A DNA stretch of 8,895 nt, from the NCBI GenBank assembly GCA_013202185.1, contig JABMSA010000495.1, positions 1 to 8,895 of the forward strand, read 5' to 3'. A program made the translations under genes and the position numbers. Position 1 is the stretch's first letter. Each line of letters begins with the position of its first letter. This DNA comes from Planctomycetota bacterium (lineage in GTDB: Bacteria > Planctomycetota > PUPC01 > JABMSA01). Shown here one piece after another: positions 1-6,541 of this stretch. The notes beneath the pieces are model-generated. The model was not told the DNA's origin. It saw only the letters and a list, made by a program, of their open reading frames with translations, and did no database searches.

Positions 1-1
1 G

Positions 2-232
2 CTGGACACCCACTCCACGCAGGCCCGGCTGGAGGTGGATTTCAACGCGGAGACACTCACCCTTACCTGGCAAGTCGAAGGTGAAATACCCGTGTGTCAG
101 TCGGTGGATGGAATCGGCCCGGCGAGCAAATGCGGCGTGCCCGGACCGTTCGATCCGGACGAGTGGCGGCAGAGCATTACGGGCAAGCCCGGCCGCCAGC
201 GCTTCCCCATAGATTCGAAACCGTTAGAATAA
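2..232 (+). CDS. 3' end of an unrecognised protein (5' truncated)
   Basis: An open frame enters from the left edge and ends at TAA 230-232, giving the last 76 residues of a protein. I do not recognise the family. The visible part starts with an alternating hydrophobic/polar stretch (LEVDFNAETLTLTWQVEGE) that looks like beta strands, as in the C-terminal sandwich domain of many carbohydrate-active enzymes. It continues as a Gly/Pro-rich tail with two Cys (VCQS, SKCG) and ends RFPIDSKPLE. No membrane segment is visible. An ATG at 35 lies inside this frame without a convincing ribosome binding site, so the gene most likely begins upstream of the window. The stop lies 35 nt before the attC-like site, the arrangement expected of a cassette-borne gene, but that link is inference. 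Confidence 0.5.
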   Translation: MDTHSTQARLEVDFNAETLTLTWQVEGEIPVCQSVDGIGPASKCGVPGPFDPDEWRQSITGKPGRQRFPIDSKPLE

Positions 233-267
233 AGGACTTGTATGGCAGCATGTTGTGTCTCTCGATC

Positions 268-327
268 GGCTAACAAGGCGCTCCAGCGGGGCACAGCAAG
301 CCGCGCCGCTGAGCTTTACCGTTCTGC
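268..327 (+). other. attC-like integron recombination site (degenerate)
   Basis: The stretch has the order and spacing of an integron attC site. An R''-like box (GGCTAAC, 268-274) is followed by a 5-nt spacer. Next comes the arm GCTC-c-AGCGG (280-289), a 16-nt terminal region (290-305), the pairing arm CCGCTGAGC (306-314), a 6-nt spacer, and an R'-like GTT (321-323). The arms pair perfectly over 9 bp except for one unpaired C at 284, like the extrahelical base that IntI uses to choose the strand. Against it, the right box reads GTTCTGC instead of GTTRRRY and the left box has one mismatch to RYYYAAC. No integrase gene or second attC was seen. It may be a decayed or solitary cassette end. Confidence 0.42.
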
Positions 328-356
328 AGAAATGAACCCACAGGAGTGTAGATGAA

Positions 357-1388
357 ATGCGATTCATTCAAGTTGGCGTAGGTGGATTTGGAAGAGGCTG
401 GGTGCAATGGCTGACAGATAATCCATCTGTCGAGGTCGTTGCGCTGGCAGATGTGAATCAGGCAGCCCTGGCGGATGCCCGCAAAATTGGGAATTACGGA
501 AAAGAAATGTGCTTTTCAACACTGAACGAAGCACTCAAGAACGTCGAGGCGGATGCACTTGTATGCGTTACACCGCCGGAGTATCACAAGCAGTGTGTGG
601 TTCCGTCCATGAAGGCAGGTCTCGACGCAATTACCGAAAAGCCGATGTCTGACAATCTTGCCAATTGCATGTCAATCTTGAAGACATCACGAAGTACCGG
701 ACGGACATGTGTTGTCAGCCAGAATTATCGCTATAACCCCAAAACATGGACACTCGCTCGTCTGGTCGAAAGCGGACGTATTGGCGATATCGGCCAAGTC
801 AAGATAGATTTCTATATGGGCGTCGATTTTGGCGGCGGATTCCGCCATGAGATGGACTATCCCCTCTTGATCGATATGGCGATACATCATTTCGACCTCA
901 TCCGCTTTATTACCGGCCTCAATGCCATATCCGTCCGAGGTGAAGCTTGGAATCCTGCATGGTCAAACTACAAAGGAGACTGTTCGTCTTCGCTTGTGTT
1001 TGAGATGGAGAATGGCGCTCGTGTCGTCTACAACGCGAGCTGGTGTGCCAAGGGTCAATTCAATGGCTGGGATGGCGGCTGGCTGATTGAAGGTAGCAAG
1101 GGCGCCATTTCATATCAGGATGACAAGATTTCCCTCTACGATGTGCCCGAGCTTTACAAGATCAATAGCACGGAAACGGTTCAGGAAGAAGGACCGGAAG
1201 ACAGCGGGCAGAAATTTGTTCTTAACGACTTCATTTCCTCAGTAAAGGAAGGCAGACGACCGCAAACAGATGTATTCGACAACATACACAGCGTCGCCAT
1301 GGTTTTCACGGCAGTCAAAGCGGTCAAGACCGGAAGACGGGTACCTGTAATCGATAAGCGCGTGCAGCAGTTGATTGAGGATGAATGA
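357..1388 (+). CDS. Gfo/Idh/MocA family NAD(P)-dependent oxidoreductase
   Basis: A complete 343-residue protein of normal length for this cytosolic family, whose members oxidise or reduce sugars, inositols and sugar acids using NAD(P). The N-terminal Rossmann fold carries GVGGFG at residues 7-12 and an acidic residue at D32 after the second strand. The family EKP motif is at 94-96 (K95 is the usual catalytic lysine). The second signature, DMAIHHFD, is at 173-180, with H177 in the usual catalytic position. The C-terminal part (NDFISSVKEGRRPQTD...) is typical of the family. ATG 357 is preceded by AGGAG (342-346) with 10 nt between. There is no signal peptide, so this is not one of the secreted Tat-exported forms. 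Its GC (about 48% in two rows counted) is clearly below that of the GH2 gene downstream, suggesting a different history. The substrate cannot be read from the sequence. Confidence 0.92.
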   Translation: MRFIQVGVGGFGRGWVQWLTDNPSVEVVALADVNQAALADARKIGNYGKEMCFSTLNEALKNVEADALVCVTPPEYHKQCVVPSMKAGLDAITEKPMSDNLANCMSILKTSRSTGRTCVVSQNYRYNPKTWTLARLVESGRIGDIGQVKIDFYMGVDFGGGFRHEMDYPLLIDMAIHHFDLIRFITGLNAISVRGEAWNPAWSNYKGDCSSSLVFEMENGARVVYNASWCAKGQFNGWDGGWLIEGSKGAISYQDDKISLYDVPELYKINSTETVQEEGPEDSGQKFVLNDFISSVKEGRRPQTDVFDNIHSVAMVFTAVKAVKTGRRVPVIDKRVQQLIEDE

Positions 1389-1421
1389 AGGGATTGGCCG
1401 AGGGGCGAAAGAAGGATAGCA

Positions 1422-1541
1422 ATGGCTCGACCAAACATATTATACATCTTCACCGACCAGCAATCGGCAATGGCAATGAGCTGTGCGGGGAACACCGATC
1501 TCAAGACACCGAATCCGCTCTGCACGCCCGCCCGTGCATCC
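1422..1541 (+). pseudogene. Sulfatase N-terminal remnant with internal deletion
   Basis: A start with a good ribosome binding site (GAAGGA 1411-1416, 5 nt before ATG) opens a sulfatase N-terminus: RPNILYIFTDQQS at residues 3-15, with the metal-ligand position at D12, then CAGNTDLKTPN. The next residues are PLCTPARAS (32-40), the formylglycine motif CxPxR with C34. In type I sulfatases about 20 residues normally separate TPN from CxPxR, so an in-frame piece appears to be missing. Sulfatase similarity then ends near 1541. The frame runs on through unrelated sequence to a stop at 1650-1652. More than 400 residues of a normal sulfatase, including the rest of the active site, are absent, so it cannot be a working enzyme. 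It lies 33 nt after the Gfo/Idh stop and once followed it in an operon, by inference. Confidence 0.75.
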
Positions 1542-1699
1542 GGTGTTCAACGAGGTGAGCGACAACGTCATTCATCACTGTGGGCTGTACGACACCTATG
1601 CAGCCGGCGTGTTCCTGGGCCTGAGCAATTGGAATCGCATTATTCACAATGAAATCCACGACTGTCATGCTTCAGACGGAATTGAACTTTTCCCCGATT
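1537..1699 (+). pseudogene. Right-handed parallel beta-helix protein fragment
   Basis: Read in the frame starting at 1537, one frame away from the sulfatase remnant, the sequence encodes about 50 residues with the coil periodicity of right-handed beta-helix proteins: VSDNVIHHCGLYD, then GVFLGLSNWNRIIHNEIHDC, then SDGIEL. The repeated N-x-I-H-x motif (NVIHHC, NEIHDC) is the usual rung pattern of polysaccharide lyase and glycosidase-like beta-helices. The fragment has no start of its own and no upstream or downstream coils. The frame stays open to 1740, but the last residues (after about 1690) overlap the promoter and ribosome binding site of the GH2 gene and no longer look like beta-helix. It is an internal piece of a much larger gene, joined at about 1537-1545 to the sulfatase stub. 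The right boundary is approximate. Confidence 0.6.
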
Positions 1700-1710
1700 T
1701 GTGTTATTAT
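1682..1710 (+). promoter_or_regulatory. Candidate sigma70-type promoter for the GH2 operon
   Basis: TTGAAC (1682-1687) and TATTAT (1705-1710) are separated by exactly 17 nt, matching the -35 and -10 consensus at 4/6 and 5/6 positions. Transcription would start near 1717, just before the ribosome binding site at 1720 and the ATG at 1731. This leaves a very short leader. It is the best promoter-like sequence I found and it sits where the three-gene operon needs one. Judged by eye only. Confidence 0.42.
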
Positions 1711-1719
1711 GTGACCAGC

Positions 1720-1725
1720 AAGGAG
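1720..1725 (+). promoter_or_regulatory. Ribosome binding site deciding the GH2 start
   Basis: AAGGAG stands 5 nt before ATG 1731. It favours this start over the in-frame GTG at 1701, which overlaps the candidate -10 box and would prepend ten unconvincing residues (MLLCDQQGDS). Confidence 0.75.
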
Positions 1726-1730
1726 ATAGC

Positions 1731-4709
1731 ATGTACGTAATATTGAACAGTAATTGGTGCATTGCCCGTGATCCTGACAATCGCGGCCGAGCGGAAGAAT
1801 GGAGTGCGTCCGTGCGCGGCGAAGCAGAGCCTGCACCGGTGCCGGGGATTATCCAGCAGGTCTTCCCGAACTACCACGGCGTGGCCTGGTACTGGACGCG
1901 GTTCACCCCGTCGCGCCTGCCCGAGGCAGGCGAGCGCGTTATGCTGCGATTCGGCGCGGTGGACTACCTCGCGGAGGTCTGGGTGAACGGCGTCGCCGTT
2001 GGCGGGCACGAGGGTGGCGAGACGCCGTTCGAGCTGGATGTCACGGATGCAGTGCACGCGGATGAGAACCTGCTCGCGGTGCGCGTGCTCAACCCGACCA
2101 ATGAGCCCATCGACGGCATAGTGCTGGCGGAGATTCCACACCGCAACAGGCGCGTCCCTCACCAGCCGGGCAGCTCCTACAATGCCGGCGGCATCTTGCT
2201 GCCGGTGGAGGCGCTCGTCGTTCCGGCGGTGCGTGTCGCCGACGTTTTCGCCCAGCCTGATTGGCGTACCGGCGAGGTGCAGCTCGCCGTTGTCGTGTGC
2301 AATGATACGGGCGAGACGTTGCATGGGCGCCTTGAGGCCACCATCGGCCCGCAACTGTCGGGCGACACGCAGGCGACCGCCTCACTTGAAGCCGATTGCC
2401 CGCCGGGCGAATCGCAGCACACGCTGCACCTGTGCGTCGACCAACCGCGCCTCTGGAGTCTGGACGATCCGTGCCTGTACTTGCTTTCCGTCGACTTGAA
2501 TGCCGAGGCGTTCCGACACCGCCGCGCTGTGCGCATAGGCTTCCGCGATTTCCGCGTCGAGGACGGCTGGTTCATCCTGAACGGCAAGCGCCTGTTTCTC
2601 AAATCGACGCACACGTGCAATCATTTCCCGATCGGCCAGATCGTGCCGCCGACCGCCGATATGATGCGCCGCGATCTTGTTTACGCCAAGGCCTGCGGCT
2701 ACAACTGTGTCCGGTTCATCGCCCACGTGGCCTGGCCGGAGCAGCTCGACTTCTGCGACGAGATCGGCCTGATGGTCCACGAGGAATGCCTGGCCGGCTG
2801 GTGCCTGAAAGACTCGCCTAAGATGGTCGAGCGTTTTGACCGGTCGGTGCGCGAGATGATCCTGCGCGACCGCAATCACCCGAGCGTGACGATCTGGGGC
2901 TTTCTCAACGAGACGAATGACGGTCCGGTCTTTCGGCGTGCGGTCGAGTGGCTGCCGCTGGCGCGCGAGCTGGACCCGACACGCCTGGTGCTGCTGGGAA
3001 GCGGGCGGTGGGACGGGCAACTCTCGATCGGATCCTTAAGCAACCCGCCGGGCGCGCAATGGGAACACCAATGGGGAGGGGAAGCGCCGGACGCGCTTCC
3101 TTCGCCGTTCCCGCCATTGGAGCCCTGCCCATACCTGGCGAACATGGACGGCGGATACGTGAAGGACGTCGGTGATGCGCACGTTTATCCTTGTACGCCG
3201 CAGACAGCAGAGGCCACTGCCTTTGTCCGTAACCTGGGCCGGGATATGAAGCCGGTGTTCCTTTCCGAATACGGCATCGGCAGCCTGATGGACGTCATCG
3301 GCGAAACCCGCAAGTACGAGGAGGCGGGGTGCCGGGCCGATCTTTATGACTACGCCTTCATCCGCGGCATGGCAGAGAAGCTGGAGGCAGACTGGAAACG
3401 CTGGGGCTTCGAGGGCACGTATCCTTTCGCCGAAGACATGCTGCGCGACAGCCAGCGCCTGCACATGAGACAGCGACGGCTCGGTTTTGACCTCATCCGC
3501 TCCAATCCGCGCCTGTGCGGGTACAACCTCACCGGCATGCTCGACCACGGGATCACCGGCGAGGGAGTGTGGACCTTCTGGCGCGAGCTCAAGCCGCTGG
3601 CGGCGGACACCCTGCGCGACGGCTGGGCGCCGCTGCGCTGGTGCCTCTTCGTCACCCCGAGCCACGGGTACACGGGTCGACCGCTGGAGCTGGAGGCGGT
3701 GCTGGCCAACGAAGACGTGCTGCCGCCGGGCGATTATCCGGTGACCTTCCGCATTACCGGCGCGCAGGGGATCGTTTGGGAGCAGTCTTCAACACTCAAC
3801 GTCCCGGAGCCGCCTGATGGCGAACATGGGCCGTTGGCCATCCCCACGATGAAGACCAGTGTGCAGCTCGATGTGCCGCCGGGCGAGTACGTCTTCGCCG
3901 CGCGCCTGGATCGCGGCGGCGCACCCGCCGGGGATCGGATGCCGTTCACGCTCTCTGCCACCCCGGTTTCGCTGCCGACGGATGCGCGGACCCGCGTAAC
4001 GACCTGGGGACTGGAGAATTCACTGGAGCACTGGCTTGAGGGGGCTGGGCTACAGATACGCCGCCTTGAAGACGCGCCCGCGCGCTTCACGGAGGTCATA
4101 CTCATTGGTCTGCCGCAAGCAACACGTGAGCAGTGGGTGGACCTGGCGCGCCGGATCGCTCGCGGCGGAGTGGCCGTCTTTCTGCAGCCGGAGGCCTATC
4201 GCTGCGACGAAGACAAGACCTTCTGGCTCCCGCTGGCCCGTAAAGGCGAATGCCTGCAGTTTCACGACTGGCTCTACCACAAGGAGTGCGTCGCCAAACG
4301 CCATCCGATCTTCGATGGTTTGCAGACGGGCGGCGTGCTGGACTGGGATTACTATGACCAGGTGATCGGCCACGGTCTCTTTGTCGGTCAGGACACTCCA
4401 GATGAGGTTGTCTGCGCCGCGTTCGCCCCCTGCACCACCGGCGCGGAAGGCGGGTACCTGGCCGGGACGATGATCGCTGCCCACCGCCTGGGTGCCGGTG
4501 TTTTCATCCTGAATACGTTGAACATCGTCGAGCAGGTGGACAAGCACCCGGCCGCCGACCGCTTGCTGCTGAACCTGATTCGGTACGCGCACACCCGGCG
4601 CCAATCGCGCCTCGTGAAGCTCCCGGCCGACTTCAACAACCGGTTAAACGCCGAACTCTACCCGCCGCGCAATACGAGTTCAGGGACTTCGATGCCGAAG
4701 GAACGATGA
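1731..4709 (+). CDS. Glycoside hydrolase family 2-type glycosidase with C-terminal amidotransferase-like domain
   Basis: A 992-residue retaining glycosidase of GH2 architecture, probably cleaving beta-linked galactosides, glucuronides or mannosides; the sugar cannot be decided by eye. Approximate domains: jelly-roll sugar-binding domain 1-165 (GVAWYWTRF, AEVWVNGVAVG), immunoglobulin-like domain 170-275, and TIM barrel 280-625 opening with the conserved FILNGKRLFLKS. The likely acid/base is E394 in GFLNET and the likely nucleophile E513 in FLSEYG, 119 residues apart as expected. WTFWRELKP closes the barrel. A beta-sandwich follows at 640-750. A Rossmann-like domain at about 756-960 (VILIGLPQATREQW, RGGVAVFLQP, RLGAGVFILNTL) resembles the glutamine-amidotransferase-like modules of beta-galactosidases. 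No signal peptide is visible, so the enzyme probably acts in the cytosol on imported oligosaccharides. GC is high (68% in one row), unlike the Gfo/Idh gene. It is first in a three-gene operon. Confidence 0.88.
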   Translation: MYVILNSNWCIARDPDNRGRAEEWSASVRGEAEPAPVPGIIQQVFPNYHGVAWYWTRFTPSRLPEAGERVMLRFGAVDYLAEVWVNGVAVGGHEGGETPFELDVTDAVHADENLLAVRVLNPTNEPIDGIVLAEIPHRNRRVPHQPGSSYNAGGILLPVEALVVPAVRVADVFAQPDWRTGEVQLAVVVCNDTGETLHGRLEATIGPQLSGDTQATASLEADCPPGESQHTLHLCVDQPRLWSLDDPCLYLLSVDLNAEAFRHRRAVRIGFRDFRVEDGWFILNGKRLFLKSTHTCNHFPIGQIVPPTADMMRRDLVYAKACGYNCVRFIAHVAWPEQLDFCDEIGLMVHEECLAGWCLKDSPKMVERFDRSVREMILRDRNHPSVTIWGFLNETNDGPVFRRAVEWLPLARELDPTRLVLLGSGRWDGQLSIGSLSNPPGAQWEHQWGGEAPDALPSPFPPLEPCPYLANMDGGYVKDVGDAHVYPCTPQTAEATAFVRNLGRDMKPVFLSEYGIGSLMDVIGETRKYEEAGCRADLYDYAFIRGMAEKLEADWKRWGFEGTYPFAEDMLRDSQRLHMRQRRLGFDLIRSNPRLCGYNLTGMLDHGITGEGVWTFWRELKPLAADTLRDGWAPLRWCLFVTPSHGYTGRPLELEAVLANEDVLPPGDYPVTFRITGAQGIVWEQSSTLNVPEPPDGEHGPLAIPTMKTSVQLDVPPGEYVFAARLDRGGAPAGDRMPFTLSATPVSLPTDARTRVTTWGLENSLEHWLEGAGLQIRRLEDAPARFTEVILIGLPQATREQWVDLARRIARGGVAVFLQPEAYRCDEDKTFWLPLARKGECLQFHDWLYHKECVAKRHPIFDGLQTGGVLDWDYYDQVIGHGLFVGQDTPDEVVCAAFAPCTTGAEGGYLAGTMIAAHRLGAGVFILNTLNIVEQVDKHPAADRLLLNLIRYAHTRRQSRLVKLPADFNNRLNAELYPPRNTSSGTSMPKER

Positions 4710-4734
4710 AGTTATCCGTAAGGAGATCGCGTGA

Positions 4735-5553
4735 ATGAATAACCTGACACTGGATCTGCAGCAGACCGCGGTGCCTGCCGGCGGGGTGCGCCTTTACTGG
4801 CTTGGCCAGGCGGGCTTCGCCTTCAAGACCGGCGCCGGCGCCATCCTCTATCTCGACCCCTACCTCTCGGACGCCTGCGAGCGCCTGCACAACCTGAAGC
4901 GCCTGTCATTGCCGGCGATTCAGGCGGAGGAGGTCAAGGCCGATTGGGTGATCCTGACTCACGAGCACGCCGACCACCTCGACCCGGACGCCATCCCGGT
5001 GATCGCTCGCAACAATCCCCAGTGCCGCTTCGCAGGCCCCGTCGGCTGCAAACCGGGCCTGGTCGTGGCTGGCGTGACGCCCGGGCGGATCACCCTCCTG
5101 AAGCCAAAGCGTTGCCACGATCTCGGCGCGGTCACGGTCCACACGGCGCCGGCCGATCATGGCGATATTTCGCCGAGCGCGCTGACGCTCCTGCTGGACT
5201 TCGGCGACGTGCGGGTGCTGGTGAGCGGCGACAGTTCCTGGCGGCCGAAGTATATCCAACCCCTCTGCGATCTGCGCCCGGACGTGGTGCTGCCCGCAAT
5301 CAACGGAGTCTTCGGCAACATGAGCCATCTCGATGCGGCCATGATGGTGGAGCAGGCCAAGCCGCGCTTCGCCATTCCCTGCCACTTTTGGACCTTCGCC
5401 GAGCAAGGCGCGGGCGATCCCGGCGGTTTCCTGAACGCCTGCCGGCAGTTGTGCCCGGCAACCGAGGCACTGACCCTGAAGCCCGGCGAGGGCTTGACGA
5501 TTGGCAAGGCCAAGGCGCCGCGAAAACACCGAACGCGGAAAGCGAAGCAGTAG
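4735..5553 (+). CDS. UlaG-like metallo-beta-lactamase-fold hydrolase
   Basis: A complete 272-residue metallo-beta-lactamase-fold protein. The opening RLYWLGQAGFAFKT (19-32) and LYLDPYLSD (38-46) closely resemble UlaG, the L-ascorbate-6-phosphate lactonase, and its relatives. Metal ligands are visible: THEHADHLD with H76, H78, D80 and H81, then H142 (ADHGD), D166 (VSGDSSW) and H217 (IPCHFW). The likely reaction is hydrolysis of a sugar lactone or related ester in the cytosol, but the substrate is inferred. At 272 residues it is shorter than E. coli UlaG (about 350), as is common for unassigned members of this group. The last 15 residues are strongly basic (KAKAPRKHRTRKAKQ) and look like a disordered tail. 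AAGGAG (4720-4725) lies 9 nt before the ATG, 25 nt after the GH2 stop. This spacing supports co-transcription. Confidence 0.85.
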   Translation: MNNLTLDLQQTAVPAGGVRLYWLGQAGFAFKTGAGAILYLDPYLSDACERLHNLKRLSLPAIQAEEVKADWVILTHEHADHLDPDAIPVIARNNPQCRFAGPVGCKPGLVVAGVTPGRITLLKPKRCHDLGAVTVHTAPADHGDISPSALTLLLDFGDVRVLVSGDSSWRPKYIQPLCDLRPDVVLPAINGVFGNMSHLDAAMMVEQAKPRFAIPCHFWTFAEQGAGDPGGFLNACRQLCPATEALTLKPGEGLTIGKAKAPRKHRTRKAKQ

Positions 5554-5563
5554 TAGTTGAATG

Positions 5564-5570
5564 GAAAGGG
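5564..5570 (+). promoter_or_regulatory. Ribosome binding site deciding the first SDR start
   Basis: GAAAGGG lies 8 nt before ATG 5579. The upstream in-frame ATG at 5561 has only AGTAGTAGTTGA before it, with no purine-rich site, so the start at 5579 (MFDDLKGKRVLVTG, a normal SDR N-terminus) is preferred. Confidence 0.6.
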
Positions 5571-5578
5571 CGTTTGTT

Positions 5579-6412
5579 ATGTTTGATGATCTCAAAGGAA
5601 AACGCGTTTTAGTAACGGGTGCCGGCACCGGCATCGGCAGTGGCATCGCGCTGGGCTTTGCCAACGCCGGCGCGGAAATCGTAGTGCACTACTCGAGCAG
5701 TGCCGCCGGCGCGGACAAAGTTGTGGCCGACATCCGTCAGATGGGCGGCAGGGCCGTCGCCATCCAGGCCAACTTCAGCGAGGTCGAGCCCATTCGAGAC
5801 TTGGCGCGCGAGGCCATCGCCTTCCTCGGCGGCATCGACGCAGTGGTGAACAATGCCGGCATCACCATGAACCGTCCGTTCGAAAAGGTGACGGCGGAGC
5901 AGTTCGACGTCCTCTACAACGTCAACGTGCGCGCGCCGTTCTTCCTCATCCAGGCGCTGTTGCCGGAGTTGGAGAAGAGCCGCGGCACGGTGATCAACAT
6001 CTCCTCCATCCACGCCTTCGAGGGCTACACCGAGCACTCGGTCTATGCCGGCACGCGCGGCGCGATCGTAGCCTTCACCCGGCAATTGGCCATCGAGCTG
6101 GCCCCGCGCGGCGTGCGCGTGAACGCCATAGCCCCCGGCGCCGTGCCGGTCCCGAATCACTTCAAGTCCAGGCCGGGTGTTGACGTCGAACAGGCGATCA
6201 AGGATTGCGGCAAGGGCATCCCCTGCGGCTTCGCCGGCACGCCGGACGACATCGCCAACGTCGCGTTGTTCCTGGCGTCGGAAGCCTCTCGTTACATCGT
6301 CGGGCAGACGTTGGTGGTGGACGGCGGCACCACCTCCTGGATGCCGTTCGGCGAGCAGTTCAAGCAGCCGCTGACGATCCAATTCGGAAAAGGTTACGTG
6401 CCCGGGCTGTAG
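5579..6412 (+). CDS. Short-chain dehydrogenase/reductase with YxxxR in place of YxxxK
   Basis: A 277-residue classical SDR, expected to oxidise or reduce a hydroxyl or keto group of a sugar-type substrate with NAD(P). The cofactor motif TGAGTGIG is at 13-20, NNAG at 91-94, the active-site serine is S143 (NISS) and the tyrosine is Y156. The catalytic lysine four residues on is arginine (YAGTR, R160; codon CGC at 6056-6058). Otherwise the region (RGAIVAFTRQLAIELAPRGVRVNAIAPG) is perfectly conventional. The protein continues about 27 residues past VVDGG to GYVPGL, a longer tail than usual. It is last in the GH2-lactonase-SDR operon, 25 nt after the previous stop. Its stop codon lies within the left copy of the 8-bp direct repeat flanking the MITE-like element, so the element inserted at the very end of the gene without breaking it. 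Confidence 0.88.
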   Translation: MFDDLKGKRVLVTGAGTGIGSGIALGFANAGAEIVVHYSSSAAGADKVVADIRQMGGRAVAIQANFSEVEPIRDLAREAIAFLGGIDAVVNNAGITMNRPFEKVTAEQFDVLYNVNVRAPFFLIQALLPELEKSRGTVINISSIHAFEGYTEHSVYAGTRGAIVAFTRQLAIELAPRGVRVNAIAPGAVPVPNHFKSRPGVDVEQAIKDCGKGIPCGFAGTPDDIANVALFLASEASRYIVGQTLVVDGGTTSWMPFGEQFKQPLTIQFGKGYVPGL

Positions 6413-6413
6413 G

Positions 6414-6438
6414 GCCCAATGGCATTAAGATAAGGGCG
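6414..6438 (+). repeat. Left terminal inverted repeat of the MITE-like element
   Basis: The arm starts GCCCAATGGCATT and ends AAGGGCG. It is the reverse complement of 6496-6520 except at three central positions. The outermost G/C pair may belong to the flanking repeat rather than to the element. Confidence 0.75.
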
Positions 6439-6495
6439 TCCGTCCGCGTAGGGGCTGTGCTGAGCGAGACTTTGAGCGAATTGCCTGCCCTCTTT

Positions 6496-6520
6496 CGCCC
6501 TTAAGTCAATGCCATTGGGC
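6496..6520 (-). repeat. Right terminal inverted repeat of the MITE-like element
   Basis: The arm starts CGCCCTTAAG and ends AATGCCATTGGGC, and pairs with 6414-6438 at 22 of 25 positions. No T-run follows and the loop is 57 nt, so it is not a rho-independent terminator. Confidence 0.75.
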
Positions 6521-6541
6521 TGCAGGGCAACAGGAGATATC

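Larger units (their letters stand above)
6407..6527 (+). mobile_element. MITE-like element with 25-bp inverted ends and imperfect 8-bp target duplication
   Basis: A 105-bp element (6415-6519) is bounded by inverted repeats. The arms 6414-6438 and 6496-6520 are 25 nt each and pair at 22 positions. All three mismatches fall in a five-base block in the middle (AAGAT in one arm, GACTT in the other copy when reversed). The sequence outside is CTGTAGGG (6407-6414) on the left and CTGCAGGG (6520-6527) on the right, a 7/8 direct repeat, as left by transposition. The 57-nt interior has no ORF. Deleting 6415-6519 and one repeat would leave the SDR stop followed by CAACAGGAG and the next ATG, an ordinary operon junction. 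The size and ends suggest a non-autonomous derivative of an IS, perhaps IS4-type, from memory only. Confidence 0.68.

Noticed and set aside
1701..1730. GTG 1701 as start of the GH2 gene
   Set aside because: It overlaps the candidate -10 box, lacks a ribosome binding site, and ATG 1731 has AAGGAG at ideal spacing.
1422..1740. A single novel fused sulfatase/beta-helix gene with a programmed frameshift
   Set aside because: Both domains are far too short to fold, the sulfatase frame runs to a stop in unrelated sequence, and no slippery heptamer was seen at the junction.
1707..2354. Minus-strand open frame over the start of the GH2 gene
   Set aside because: The opposite strand encodes a clear GH2 sugar-binding domain; the antisense product has no recognisable motif.
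5609..6382. Minus-strand open frame of 257 codons
   Set aside because: It is antisense to the first SDR, whose motifs occupy the whole length.
6414..6520. Rho-independent terminator after the first SDR
   Set aside because: The paired arms are 57 nt apart and no T-run follows; flanking direct repeats fit a transposon better.
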